Assembly (NCBI RefSeq): GCF_001027545.1
Contig: NZ_CP009498.1
Location: forward strand, 1,426,001 to 1,490,000
Source: Endomicrobium proavitum
Lineage (GTDB): Bacteria; Elusimicrobiota; Endomicrobiia; Endomicrobiales; Endomicrobiaceae
Reading direction: 5' to 3'
DNA length: 64,000 nt
The notes below the pieces were generated by a model that saw nothing but the letters and a program-made list of their open reading frames with translations, made no database searches and had not been told where the DNA came from. Position 1 is the stretch's first letter. Every line of letters begins with the position of its first letter. Shown one piece after another: positions 17,258 to 26,133 of this stretch. Made by a program: the position numbers and the translations under genes.

Positions 17258-19380
17258 AAAAAATTATTACGGCTGCTGCAATATCAATTTTTACGGCGAC
17301 AATATCTTACGCGTCAAACTATGACGCTTACAGAGAGTTTATCAAAGGCATGCTTGATCTTAAAGCCGGACAAACTCTTAAAGCGCAAAAAGATTACGAG
17401 AAAGTTATCTCTTTAGACCAGTCGGCGTTGCCCGCATATCAAAATTTGGCGTATATGTATTTGCAAACAGGAAATAAAGAGCTTGCTTATAAAGCTGCCA
17501 AAAAAGTGGACGAGCTTGACGGAAACAATCCCCAGACTGCAGTTTTTTTAGGAACTTTTTACGCGGTGGCAAACGATTCCTCAACCGCGAAAGATTTTTG
17601 GGATAAAACTCTTCAATTAGATCCGGACAACGAAACCGCAATGGTATATCTTGCGTCGCATTATTCCACATATAACGATCTTCTTAAATCGGCGGATTAC
17701 TGGAATAAATTTTTAAAACAGCAGCCGGATTCCGTCGCGGGCTATTTGCAGCTTGCGCTGGTTCAGGAAAAGCTGGGGCAAAATAAAAACGCTTTAAAGT
17801 CTCTTGATAAAGCCGTCGCTTTGAATTCGTCCGTCGTTGATTCATACATGTCTAAAGCCAGAATTTACGAAAGCGAAAAAAAGTTTGATTTGGCTATAAA
17901 AGAGTATAAAAAATATATAGAAGTTTTTCCGGACAATCCGTTTGCCTACATTTTTATGGGCAGATGCTATCTTGAAATAAACGATTTGAAAACCGCTGAA
18001 GAAACTTTGCTTGCCGCAAAAGAAATAAGCGATAACGCAGACGCATTAAAAGCGGCAAGCTACTGGCTTGGAACTGTTTATGAAAAAGAGTGGAAAATTC
18101 CCGAAGCGTTAAAAGAGTTTGAGTATGTTTCTTCTTTGGAAGAAAACGTTATTTTGTATTCCAAAACGGGATATTTTTATTCGCTTTTAAAAGAGTATGC
18201 CAAGGCGGAAAAACAATTTCAAAAAGCTTTAAAAAAAGAGCCGTCTAACGTTGAAGTGCTGTATATGTCCGCGCTTAATTATTTAGACTGGGCAAAATAT
18301 GACAAAGCTTTAAACGTGTTGAAAGAAGTTTCGGTTTTGTCTCCGGATTTTGCCGACGCGTATTTTTTTATGGCGGCTGCCTACGAAAAGAAAAACGATT
18401 ATGAAAATTCCGAAAAAGCGCTTCTGAAAGTTATAGAGTTAAATCCTGAAAATGCAAAAGCGCTTAACCATTTGGGTTACATTTACGCCGACAGAAATAT
18501 AAAATTTGACCGCGCGCAGGAGTATATTGAAAGAGCTTTAAAAATTGACCCTAAAAACGGCGCATACGTTGACTCTCTCGGCTGGCTTTATTTTAAGCAG
18601 GGCAAATACGAACTTTCAAAGCAGGCGCTTATGGCGGCGGCGTCAATGTCCAGAGACCCGTTAATTTACGACCATCTCGGCGATGTGTGCAAAGCTCTCG
18701 GCAGGTTCGGCGAGGCGTGGGTTTCTTACGTTTTATCTTACGATATGAAACGCGACGCGACAGTTAAAGAAAAGTTGGACGCCGTGCAAAAAGAACTGCC
18801 GAAAGAAGAGCTGTATAAACAAATGCTTTTAAGAAGCGAAAGCAATTTTCTAAAAGTGTTTTCCGTAAAGGCAGGCTGGACGGCAAATTTTTCTTCGGGA
18901 ATAATAGGCAAAAAAACATACGTGCAATTTAGTTTTGTGCGAGGCGAAAGCGCGGTTATTGAAATTCCGGGAAATATTATGGGCGGAGCAAAAATTTACA
19001 TAAAAGACGGCGAAATAATTTACGAACCCAAAGCTCTTGAAACCGCGGTGCCGAAAGAATATAGCGAAGTTATAAGTTTTGCCGCAGAAATTTTAAGCAA
19101 AGATTTTTACAGACATTTTTCAGACGCGCAGGTTACGCAAAAAGGAAAAAAACTTATTTATAAATCCGGAGAATACGAGCTGGTTTTAGATATTGATACG
19201 GCTTACATAGAAAAAATTACAAAAGGGCAAAACGTTGCGGAGCTGTCAAATTACGGAGCTTTTGCCGCGTCGTGGCTGCCGAAAAAAATTGTCGTCCGCT
19301 CCGGCAAATCTAAAGCAAAGGCTTCGTTTGAAACAAAAAATTTTACGTTTTTTATTAAGCCCGCAGAAAATAAAAAATGA
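17254..19380 (+). CDS. Secreted TPR protein with LolB-like C-terminal domain
   Basis: 708 residues. Signal peptide MKKIITAAAISIFTATISYAS without a lipobox. About a dozen TPR motifs cover residues 25-510 (for example ALNHLGYIYADRNIKFDRAQEYI). From about residue 529 to 700 there is a beta-rich module (VFSVKAGWTANFSSGIIGKKTYVQFSF...LVLDIDTAYIEKI...) resembling the LolA/LolB lipoprotein-binding fold. The neighbour ispE overlaps it by four bases, as lolB adjoins ispE in gammaproteobacteria, which supports the LolB assignment. A role in lipoprotein or envelope-component transfer at the outer membrane is proposed; LolB itself is a lipoprotein, this protein seems not to be. Confidence 0.7.
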   Translation: MKKIITAAAISIFTATISYASNYDAYREFIKGMLDLKAGQTLKAQKDYEKVISLDQSALPAYQNLAYMYLQTGNKELAYKAAKKVDELDGNNPQTAVFLGTFYAVANDSSTAKDFWDKTLQLDPDNETAMVYLASHYSTYNDLLKSADYWNKFLKQQPDSVAGYLQLALVQEKLGQNKNALKSLDKAVALNSSVVDSYMSKARIYESEKKFDLAIKEYKKYIEVFPDNPFAYIFMGRCYLEINDLKTAEETLLAAKEISDNADALKAASYWLGTVYEKEWKIPEALKEFEYVSSLEENVILYSKTGYFYSLLKEYAKAEKQFQKALKKEPSNVEVLYMSALNYLDWAKYDKALNVLKEVSVLSPDFADAYFFMAAAYEKKNDYENSEKALLKVIELNPENAKALNHLGYIYADRNIKFDRAQEYIERALKIDPKNGAYVDSLGWLYFKQGKYELSKQALMAAASMSRDPLIYDHLGDVCKALGRFGEAWVSYVLSYDMKRDATVKEKLDAVQKELPKEELYKQMLLRSESNFLKVFSVKAGWTANFSSGIIGKKTYVQFSFVRGESAVIEIPGNIMGGAKIYIKDGEIIYEPKALETAVPKEYSEVISFAAEILSKDFYRHFSDAQVTQKGKKLIYKSGEYELVLDIDTAYIEKITKGQNVAELSNYGAFAASWLPKKIVVRSGKSKAKASFETKNFTFFIKPAENKK

Positions 19381-20228
19381 AAATTAATTTAAAAGCGCCG
19401 GCAAAAGTTAACCTCTTTCTGGAAATTACGGGCAAAAGGCCGGACGGTTACCATAATCTTGAAACGATTATGCAAACGATAAGCTTGTATGACGAACTTT
19501 CTTTTGAACTTTCAGAAAGCGCCATAGAGCTTGAATGCAGCGATAAAAATTTAGCGTCAGACGAAAGCAATATAGTTTTTAAAGCGGCAAAAGTTTTAAA
19601 AGAGCGCTACGGCGTTAAAGCCGGCGTGAAAATTTTTCTAAAAAAAGAAATTCCAACCGGCGCGGGTCTTGGCGGAGGCTCTTCCGATGCGGCCGCCGCT
19701 CTTAAGGCTCTTGTAAAAATTTGGAAGCTCAATATTGAAAAAGAAGAGCTTCAAAATATAGCTTCAAAACTTGGCGCGGACGTTCCTTTTTTTCTTACAG
19801 GCGGCACGGCTTTATGCGAAGCAATAGGCGATATTGTTACGCCGCTTAAAGCAATAGAAGGCATAGGGATAGTTCTTGTAAACCCGGGTTTTGGGGTTCC
19901 TACGGCAGGGGTGTATAAAAAAATCAAATTCCCGTTGACAAATCAAAGAAAAATTAATAAAATCAAAACGCTAATTTGCGATGGTTCTTTTAATACAAAA
20001 GACGCTTTTGACAGCTGCTTTAACAGACTTGAAGAGTTTGTTTTGCCGGATTATCCGCAGATAGCTGAAATAAAACAAGTCTTAACCCAATTGGGCTGCG
20101 CAAGCCTTATGTCAGGCTCAGGCGCAACTGTTTACGGCATCTTTGAATCTGCATCTCAATTGAAAAACATACAATTTAAGCTGAGTGAATATCCGTGGAA
20201 AACATGGACAGTTCATTCGGTTTTGTGA
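19377..20228 (+). CDS. ispE: 4-diphosphocytidyl-2-C-methyl-D-erythritol kinase
   Basis: 283-residue GHMP kinase of the MEP isoprenoid pathway. Seen: APAKVNLFLEITGKRPDGYHNLETIMQTISLYD at the N-terminus, ATP loop PTGAGLGGGSSDAAAAL (about residues 93-109) and the C-terminal LMSGSGATVYGIF. It phosphorylates CDP-ME. ispD and ispF lie at 37.8-38.9 kb, so three MEP genes are in this window. The start overlaps the TPR-LolB gene by ATGA. Confidence 0.96.
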   Translation: MKINLKAPAKVNLFLEITGKRPDGYHNLETIMQTISLYDELSFELSESAIELECSDKNLASDESNIVFKAAKVLKERYGVKAGVKIFLKKEIPTGAGLGGGSSDAAAALKALVKIWKLNIEKEELQNIASKLGADVPFFLTGGTALCEAIGDIVTPLKAIEGIGIVLVNPGFGVPTAGVYKKIKFPLTNQRKINKIKTLICDGSFNTKDAFDSCFNRLEEFVLPDYPQIAEIKQVLTQLGCASLMSGSGATVYGIFESASQLKNIQFKLSEYPWKTWTVHSVL

Positions 20229-20253
20229 AACTCATTAACAATAGGGATGACAG

Positions 20254-20528
20254 ATGAAAGTAACCGAGATAAAAGTTTTTCCCAAAAACGAAGATAAACT
20301 TAAAGCTTACGCCGCCGTAACTTTTGACGACTGTTTTGTCGTGCACAATTTAAGAATTATAAAAAATTCGGGGGGGGGGGTAATTATATGCTCTGTATGC
20401 CCTCAAGGAAAAGAGACGACGGCACTTTCAAAGATATATGCCATCCGATAAACGGCGAGTTTAGGGCGGAGCTTGAAAAACTCGTTCTTGACGAATACAA
20501 AAATCAGGTTAAAGAAGAATTAAAATAG
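20254..20528 (+). pseudogene. spoVG: spoVG, frame broken at a G11 tract
   Basis: The first 39 codons encode a SpoVG N-terminus (MKVTEIKVFPKNEDKLKAYA, TFDDCFVVHNLRIIKN). After a run of eleven G (20370-20380) the frame changes and as written stops at 20451. The expected C-terminus (MPSRKRDDGTFKDICHPING, ending VKEELK at 20528) continues in another frame and would be in phase with nine or twelve G. SpoVG is a small nucleic-acid-binding regulator. Its place between ispE and glmU is the same as in Bacillus. Either the tract is phase-variable, the read length of the homopolymer is wrong, or the gene is off in this clone. Confidence 0.85.
20370..20380 (+). repeat. G11 homopolymer inside spoVG
   Basis: Eleven consecutive G in a genome of low GC. 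The tract is exactly where the spoVG frame changes. Confidence 0.9.
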
Positions 20529-20571
20529 ACGGAATGCGGACAAACCCGCGAACCTAAAAAATAACGCTGAT

Positions 20572-20642
20572 TCCGGGATTGTGTAATGGTAGCACAATGG
20601 CTTTTGGAGCCATTTGTCTAGGTTCGAATCCTAGTCCCGGAG
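20572..20642 (+). tRNA. tRNA-Gln (anticodon TTG)
   Basis: 71 bases. Acceptor TCCGGGA pairs with TCCCGGA, D-stem GTGT/GCAC, anticodon stem ATGGC/GCCAT around loop TTTTGGA (anticodon TTG), T-arm TAGG-TTCGAAT-CCTA region, discriminator G; no encoded CCA. A tRNA-Gln gene at this point, between ispE and prs, is also found in Pseudomonas. Confidence 0.95.
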
Positions 20643-20843
20643 TCCGTCTTCGCTACGCTATGACGCGACAAGCCCGATTTTCTACAGTAAGATATGTGAT
20701 TTATTGCGCAGACTAAAATAAAATTGAAGACGGATTGCGCCGTAGAAGCGCGTGGAACGCGCGCCGAAGGCGAATAGCGAGAGTGTTTTTAAAATACTTT
20801 GCAAAAAATTTGTGCGGGTTTTGTCTGATAGGAAAAAATATAA
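20643..20843. other. Structured intergenic region between tRNA-Gln and glmU
   Basis: No gene is visible. CCGTCTTC (20643-20650) is complementary to GAAGACGG (20726-20733), and a GCGCGT-GGA-ACGCGC hairpin is followed by CGCC-GAA-GGCG. The GC-rich palindromes inside AT-rich sequence suggest another dispersed repeat or an RNA-processing structure downstream of the tRNA. Confidence 0.5.
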
Positions 20844-22208
20844 ATGAAAAAATTTTCAGCGGTTATACTTGCGGCGGGCGCGGGGACGAGAATGAAATCT
20901 GCGTTGCCGAAAGTTATGCATAAGCTTGCCGGAAAACCTTTAATAGAAAGAGTTATAAATTCCGTATTGAAATTAAATCCTGAAAATATAGTCGTTGTTT
21001 TGGGGCACAAGTCCGAAATAGTTGAAAAATATTTAAATTCTTTAAACAATAAAAAAATAAAAATAGTTTACCAAAATAAACAGCTTGGTTCGGCGCACGC
21101 TTTAATGCAGGCGCAGCCGGCGTTTAAAAATTACGGCGGCAATATTTTGGTTTTAAGCGGCGACGTTCCTCTTGTTCAAAGCGCAACGCTTGCCGCTCTT
21201 ATAAAAAGTTTAGATAAAAACAAAGCTTCCGTTTCTGTTTTGGCGGCAACGGTTAACAATCCGTTTGGTTATGGTCGCATAATAAAGAACGAAACGCTCC
21301 TTGAAAAAATAGTTGAAGAAAAAGACGCGTCGGCGTCTGAAAAACTTGTTAAAGAAATTAATTCCGGAATATACGTTTTTGATAAAAATATTTGGAACGC
21401 TCTTTTAAAAGTTAAACCTAATAACGCTAAAAAAGAGTATTATTTAACCGACACCGTGGAAATTTTAAAAAAATCCGGCAAAAAAGCCGCAACCTATGCA
21501 ACGCAAAACGCTTTTGAAGTTCAAGGCGTTAACGATAGAAAAGATTTGGCTAATGCGGAAAAAATTGCGCTTAAAGAAAAAATCGCGCAGCTTTTATCCG
21601 GCGGCGTAACAATAATAAATCCTGAAAACGTTTATGTTTCGTCCGACGCAAAAATAGGGCGCGACACCGTTTTGTATCCGGGAGCGTTTATTGCCGAAAA
21701 CTGCGTTATCGGCGAGAGCTGCGTTATTGAAGGCGCAAGTTTTATAAAAAACTCTAAAATCGGCGACGGTTCTGAAATAATTTATTCTTATATTAACGGC
21801 GCGCAAATAAGTAAAAACGTAAAAATAGGTCCGTTTGCGCATATTCGTCCGGGAACGGTTTTAAAAGATAACGTTAAAGTGGGCAATTTCAGCGAAACTA
21901 AAAAAGCCGTTATCGCAAAAAATTCTAAAGTAAATCATTTGTCTTATATAGGCGATGCGGAAATAGGCGAATCGGTAAATATCGGCGCAGGCACCATAAC
22001 CTGCAACTACGACGGAAAAAATAAACATCAAACTGTTATAGGTTCGGGAACTTTTGTCGGGTCAAACGTAAATTTTGTGGCGCCCGTTAATATAGGCAAG
22101 GGCGCGCTTATAGCCGCGGGCTCAACGATAACAAAAGATATTCCGGCGGGAAAGCTTGCAATAGCCAGAGCAAGACAAGAACACAAAAGAAAAATAATTA
22201 AAAATTGA
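20844..22208 (+). CDS. glmU: Bifunctional N-acetylglucosamine-1-phosphate uridyltransferase / glucosamine-1-phosphate acetyltransferase
   Basis: 454 residues, normal length. The N-terminal uridyltransferase domain begins VILAAGAGTRMKSALPKVMHKLAG; the C-terminal left-handed beta-helix (from about residue 250) has hexapeptide repeats and the acetyltransferase segment NHLSYIGDAEIGESVNIGAGTITCNYDG. It makes UDP-GlcNAc for peptidoglycan and lipid A. It precedes prs by 55 bases, as in Bacillus (gcaD-prs). Confidence 0.97.
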   Translation: MKKFSAVILAAGAGTRMKSALPKVMHKLAGKPLIERVINSVLKLNPENIVVVLGHKSEIVEKYLNSLNNKKIKIVYQNKQLGSAHALMQAQPAFKNYGGNILVLSGDVPLVQSATLAALIKSLDKNKASVSVLAATVNNPFGYGRIIKNETLLEKIVEEKDASASEKLVKEINSGIYVFDKNIWNALLKVKPNNAKKEYYLTDTVEILKKSGKKAATYATQNAFEVQGVNDRKDLANAEKIALKEKIAQLLSGGVTIINPENVYVSSDAKIGRDTVLYPGAFIAENCVIGESCVIEGASFIKNSKIGDGSEIIYSYINGAQISKNVKIGPFAHIRPGTVLKDNVKVGNFSETKKAVIAKNSKVNHLSYIGDAEIGESVNIGAGTITCNYDGKNKHQTVIGSGTFVGSNVNFVAPVNIGKGALIAAGSTITKDIPAGKLAIARARQEHKRKIIKN

Positions 22209-22263
22209 AAATATAGAATTAACAATTTTTCGTTGATTTTTTATCTTCAAAAGGATTATATAA

Positions 22264-23196
22264 ATGAAACTGAAAATTCTTTCCGGCAACGCCAACGTTG
22301 AACTTGCAAAACAGATAACAAAGAAATTGGGCACTGAATTAAGCGAAGTAAAAGTCGGAAGATTTTCCGACGGCGAAATTCAGGTAAAAATAGTTGACAA
22401 CGTTAGAGGCGCGGATTGCTATATTATTCAGCCGACCTCTTCCCCTGTTAACGAAAATCTTATGGAACTTCTTATAATTGCAGACGCGTTAAAGAGATCG
22501 TCCGCAAAAAGAATTACGGCTGTTATGCCTTACTACGGATACGGCAGACAAGACAGAAAATCAGAACCCAGAGTGCCGATAACGGCAAGACTTGTAGCAA
22601 ATTTGCTTGCTACGGCGGGCATTACAAGAGTTTTAACTATGGATTTGCACGCCGGACAAATTCAGGGATTTTTTGATATTCCCGTAGATCACCTTTACGG
22701 AACGCCGGTAATTCTAACGCATTTTCAGGAAAAGAAACTGCAGGACGTTGTTATCGTTTCTCCTGACGCCGGCGGCGTTGAAAGAGCAAGAGCGTTTGCA
22801 AAACATTTTAACGCGGATTTGGCAATTGTAGATAAAAGAAGACCGCGTCCCAACGAAGCGGCAATTATGAATATTATCGGCGACGTTAAAGATAAAACCT
22901 GTATAATTTTGGACGACATGGTTGATACCGCCGGCACGCTTACAAAAGTTGCCGCCGCAATAAAAGAAAAGGGCGCTGCAAAAGTTTACGCCACCGCTTC
23001 TCACGGAGTTTTATCCGGAAGCGCAAAACAAAAAATTCAGGATTCATGCATTGAGGAGCTTGTGATAACGGATTCCATTCCTCTTTCAAAAGACGGACCT
23101 AACGATAAAATGGTTGTTTTAAGCATAGCTTCAATGTTAGCCGAAGCCATAATGAGAATTTCAAACGACGAGTCAATAAGCGCTTTGTTTTTATAG
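22264..23196 (+). CDS. prs: Ribose-phosphate pyrophosphokinase
   Basis: 310 residues. PRPP synthetase signatures: GRFSDGEIQVKI, the ATP-binding region YGYGRQDRK, MDLHAGQIQGFFDIPVDHLYG, DAGGVERARAFAK and the PRPP loop ILDDMVDTAGTL. Supplies PRPP for nucleotide and histidine synthesis. AAAGGA precedes the ATG. Confidence 0.97.
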   Translation: MKLKILSGNANVELAKQITKKLGTELSEVKVGRFSDGEIQVKIVDNVRGADCYIIQPTSSPVNENLMELLIIADALKRSSAKRITAVMPYYGYGRQDRKSEPRVPITARLVANLLATAGITRVLTMDLHAGQIQGFFDIPVDHLYGTPVILTHFQEKKLQDVVIVSPDAGGVERARAFAKHFNADLAIVDKRRPRPNEAAIMNIIGDVKDKTCIILDDMVDTAGTLTKVAAAIKEKGAAKVYATASHGVLSGSAKQKIQDSCIEELVITDSIPLSKDGPNDKMVVLSIASMLAEAIMRISNDESISALFL

Positions 23197-23283
23197 TAAC
23201 AAGCGGTTAAAAAATAAGCAGTTAAAATGAGAAGTTTTAGAAGGTTGCAAAACCTATCTATTACCTTATCCAAGGAGAGTAAC

Positions 23284-23970
23284 ATGAAGGAAGTAATTTT
23301 GTCGGTTCAGGAAAGACACGCAGGTTCCGCTAAAGAATTGAAACTTGCAAGAAAAAGCGGAAAAATTCCGTCGGTGTTTTACGGAAAAGGAATTAAGCCG
23401 GAATCATTAATAGTAGATTCTAAAGAATTTCTTGCCGCTATAGAACAGTACGGCGCCAACGTAGTTTTAAGCTTAAATTTCTCAGGCGGAAAAAAAGCGG
23501 CTATCGTTAAATCTCTTCAGAGAGATATTTTAACGCAGGCTCCCATTCACATTGATTTTCAGGCAATATCTCTTACGGATAAGGTTGACGTTAAAGTTCC
23601 TATCCACATAGACGGAGTTGCGGACGGAGTTAAGAATTTCGGCGGAGTTATGGAATTTATAGTCAGAGAAGTTGAAGTAAAAGCGCTTCCTACAAACATT
23701 CCGCAGAAAATCAACGTTGACGTAAGCGCGTTGGGAATTGGGCAGGGCGTTACAATTGCGGCTCTTCCCAAACTTGACGGAGTAGAATACGTTCAGGATC
23801 CGTCAACGCTTATCGTTCACATTGTTTCCGTAGCCGTTGAAGAAGAGAAACCTGCGGACGCGGCAGTTGGAGCGGAAGCCGCGCAGCCGGAAGTTATATC
23901 TAAAGGCAAGAAAGATAAAGAAGGCGAAGAGGGCGCAGCAGCTGCCCCTGCGGCCGGAGCTAAAAAATAA
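23284..23970 (+). CDS. rplY: 50S ribosomal protein L25 (long Ctc/TL5 form)
   Basis: 228 residues. An N-terminal L25 beta-barrel that binds 5S rRNA (ERHAGSAKELKLARKSGKIPSVFYGKG) is followed by the TL5-type C-terminal domain and a charged, Ala/Glu/Lys-rich tail. The frame opens earlier at 23227, but AAGGAG before the ATG at 23284 and family alignment place the start there. It lies between prs and pth as in Bacillus and Pseudomonas. Confidence 0.95.
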   Translation: MKEVILSVQERHAGSAKELKLARKSGKIPSVFYGKGIKPESLIVDSKEFLAAIEQYGANVVLSLNFSGGKKAAIVKSLQRDILTQAPIHIDFQAISLTDKVDVKVPIHIDGVADGVKNFGGVMEFIVREVEVKALPTNIPQKINVDVSALGIGQGVTIAALPKLDGVEYVQDPSTLIVHIVSVAVEEEKPADAAVGAEAAQPEVISKGKKDKEGEEGAAAAPAAGAKK

Positions 23971-23979
23971 ATTAATAAG

Positions 23980-24036
23980 TTTTAGAAGCTTGGGAGTTGT
24001 TAAAAAACTTCCAAGCTTTCTAAAATTTAGTTTTTA
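23980..24036 (+). terminator. Rho-independent terminator after rplY
   Basis: A long stem pairs TTTTAGAAGCTTGGGAG (from 23980) with CTTCCAAGCTTTCTAAAA (24008-24025), one base bulged, followed by a T-rich run to 24035. It ends just before the pth start, so pth either depends on read-through or on a promoter within the preceding bases. Confidence 0.75.
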
Positions 24037-24040
24037 AAAA

Positions 24041-24613
24041 ATGATTAAACTTTTTGTAGGGCTTGGCAATCCTGAAAACAAGTATGACAATACCCGCCAT
24101 AATTTCGGGTTCATGGTTTTAAACGAGATAGCAAAAAACAAAGCTGTAGAGTTTAAAAACTGGAACGATATGGCGGATATTTCTTTTTTGGAGCATAAAG
24201 GCTCTAAAATATTCTTGTTGAAACCGCGGACGTTTATGAATAATTCCGGCGTTGCCGTTTCGGCGTTTGCAAAATACTATAAAATAAAGCCGGAAGAAAT
24301 TTTTGTTTTTTACGACGATTTTTCAATTCCTCTTGGGGAATTCAGGTTAAGATTAACGGGTTCCGCCGGCGGACATAACGGCGCGGATTCCCTTATAACG
24401 CATTTAAATTCGCAAAATTTTCCGAGAATGAAACTTGGCATAGGTCCAATTCCTAAAGTTTATAATGACACCGCTGATTTTGTTCTTTCAAAATTTCACG
24501 GCGAAGATAAAGAAAAAATAGATGCGGTTAAACAAAATGCAATAGAGCTTTTTGACGCGTTAAACGAACTTGGGCTTGAGAAAGCAATTTCAAAATTGTC
24601 CGGCAAAAAATAA
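24041..24613 (+). CDS. pth: Peptidyl-tRNA hydrolase
   Basis: 190 residues. LFVGLGNPENKYDNTRHNFGFMVL holds the catalytic His; KPRTFMNNSG and DDFSIPLGEFRLRLTGSAGGHNG are typical. Recycles peptidyl-tRNA from stalled ribosomes. No Shine-Dalgarno site is seen before the ATG, and the upstream terminator is only a few bases away. Its last base overlaps the next ATG. Confidence 0.96.
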   Translation: MIKLFVGLGNPENKYDNTRHNFGFMVLNEIAKNKAVEFKNWNDMADISFLEHKGSKIFLLKPRTFMNNSGVAVSAFAKYYKIKPEEIFVFYDDFSIPLGEFRLRLTGSAGGHNGADSLITHLNSQNFPRMKLGIGPIPKVYNDTADFVLSKFHGEDKEKIDAVKQNAIELFDALNELGLEKAISKLSGKK

Positions 24614-25227
24614 TGATAATAACAGAAAAAAAACAGCAGGCAGAAATACTTGAAAGCGTTGGAGGCGCAACTACGATTTTTATCGTGGGCTGCGGCAGCT
24701 GCGCGTCTAAATGCGCCACCGGCGATCAAAAAGCTATAGACAACATTAAAGCGCTGTTGGAAAAAAACAACAAAAAAGTTTTAGGCAGCTTTATTTTAGA
24801 TTCCGCCTGCGATATGCGCCTTGCAAAAAAAGATTTGATAAAAAACGACGCGTTTAATAAAGCCGACGCGGTGCTAACGCTTACGTGCGGCGCAGGCAGC
24901 CAATCCGTAGAAAAAGTTTCAAAAAAAATTATTATACCCGCGTTAAATTCCGACTACGTGGGTTCTACCGAAAGAATAGGCGTATATCAAAAATTTTGCA
25001 GCATTTGCGGCAGCTGTATTTTAGTTGAAACGCAGGGAATTTGCCCCAGAACAAGATGCCCCAAAAGTTTGGTTAACGGACCGTGCGGCGGCTTTGTAAA
25101 CGGCAAGTGCGAAACGGATCAAACAAAAGACTGCGCGTGGGTTTTAATTTTTGAAAAATTAAAACAAAACGGCAAGCTTGAAAAATTTTTAAATAATTAT
25201 ATTGAACCGAAAACAAACAACAAATAA
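24613..25227 (+). CDS. metV: MetV-like zinc/Fe-S protein (methylene-THF reductase partner)
   Basis: 204 residues, cysteine-rich (VGCGSCASKCATGD; SICGSCILVETQGICPRTRCPKSLVNGPCGG). This matches the MetV family, also called the MTHFR C-terminal domain, which pairs with MetF in acetogens and related anaerobes and connects it to an electron donor. It sits three bases before a metF gene, as expected for a MetVF complex. Confidence 0.85.
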   Translation: MIITEKKQQAEILESVGGATTIFIVGCGSCASKCATGDQKAIDNIKALLEKNNKKVLGSFILDSACDMRLAKKDLIKNDAFNKADAVLTLTCGAGSQSVEKVSKKIIIPALNSDYVGSTERIGVYQKFCSICGSCILVETQGICPRTRCPKSLVNGPCGGFVNGKCETDQTKDCAWVLIFEKLKQNGKLEKFLNNYIEPKTNNK

Positions 25228-25230
25228 ATT

Positions 25231-26088
25231 ATGAGCTTTAAACAAAAACTAAAATCAAATAAATTTTTAATAACCGCCGAGCTTTTTCCTCCTAAAGGCA
25301 CGGACGTTTCTTTGTTTTTAAAAAGAGCCGCTTGTCTTAAAGATTTGGACGCGGTAAACGTTACCGACAATCAAAGGGCGTCTATGAGAGCGGGTTCTCT
25401 TGCAATGTGCAAACTGCTGCTTGAAATGGGAATAGAACCTGTTATGCAGCTTGCCGCAAGAGATAAAAACAGAATAGCTCTTCAGTCCGAACTGTTAAGC
25501 GCGAACGTTTTGGGAATAGAAAACGTTTTGCTTTTAAGCGGCGACCACCCAAGCGCCGGCGAATATATCGGCACAAAAACAGTTTATGATTTGGATACAA
25601 TTCAACTTATAAAAACCGCTCGTCTTCTTGAAACGGGAGTAGATTTGGCGGGTAAAAAATTAAGCGGCGCGGCGCATTTTTGCGTGGGAGCAGTTGTTAA
25701 CCCGTCGGCGGAACCCGCGGAGCTTCAAGCGTTAATGTTTGAAAAGAAAATTAAGGCCGGTGCGGAATTTTTTCAGACGCAGACAATATTTGACGCCTCG
25801 CAATTTAAGAAATTTTTATGTAAAATAAAGCATGACGGCGTGAAAGTTTTGCCCGGAATTACGCTTATTAAATCCGTAAAGTTTATGCAATTTTTGCAGA
25901 AGCTGCCCGGCGTAAATATTCCGCAAAACGTTCAGGACAGAATTAACGCAGCCAAAGACCCTCTTGCGGAAGGAATAAAAATTTGCGCGGAAATTATTAG
26001 AGAACTTCGCGGTTTTGCCGACGGCGTTCACATAATGGCGATAGGCGCGGAAGACAAAATTCCGGAAATAATAAAAAACTCACTATAA
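25231..26088 (+). CDS. metF: 5,10-methylenetetrahydrofolate reductase
   Basis: 285-residue TIM-barrel flavoenzyme (FLITAELFPPKGTD, NVTDNQRASMRAGSLAMC, LQLAARDKN-type segment, LLLSGDHPS, FFQTQTIFD). It reduces methylene-THF to methyl-THF. It lacks the C-terminal regulatory domain of eukaryotic enzymes. Together with MetV it probably uses ferredoxin or another low-potential donor rather than NADH alone; that is family knowledge. Confidence 0.92.
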   Translation: MSFKQKLKSNKFLITAELFPPKGTDVSLFLKRAACLKDLDAVNVTDNQRASMRAGSLAMCKLLLEMGIEPVMQLAARDKNRIALQSELLSANVLGIENVLLLSGDHPSAGEYIGTKTVYDLDTIQLIKTARLLETGVDLAGKKLSGAAHFCVGAVVNPSAEPAELQALMFEKKIKAGAEFFQTQTIFDASQFKKFLCKIKHDGVKVLPGITLIKSVKFMQFLQKLPGVNIPQNVQDRINAAKDPLAEGIKICAEIIRELRGFADGVHIMAIGAEDKIPEIIKNSL

Positions 26089-26133
26089 AATGTGAGATAT
26101 AAAAATAGTCTGAAATCTCAAAAAGGAGACAGC

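Noticed and set aside
24041-24613. pth as a broken or silent gene because a terminator lies directly upstream
   Set aside because: The coding sequence is complete and the terminator may be partly read through; position alone is weak evidence.
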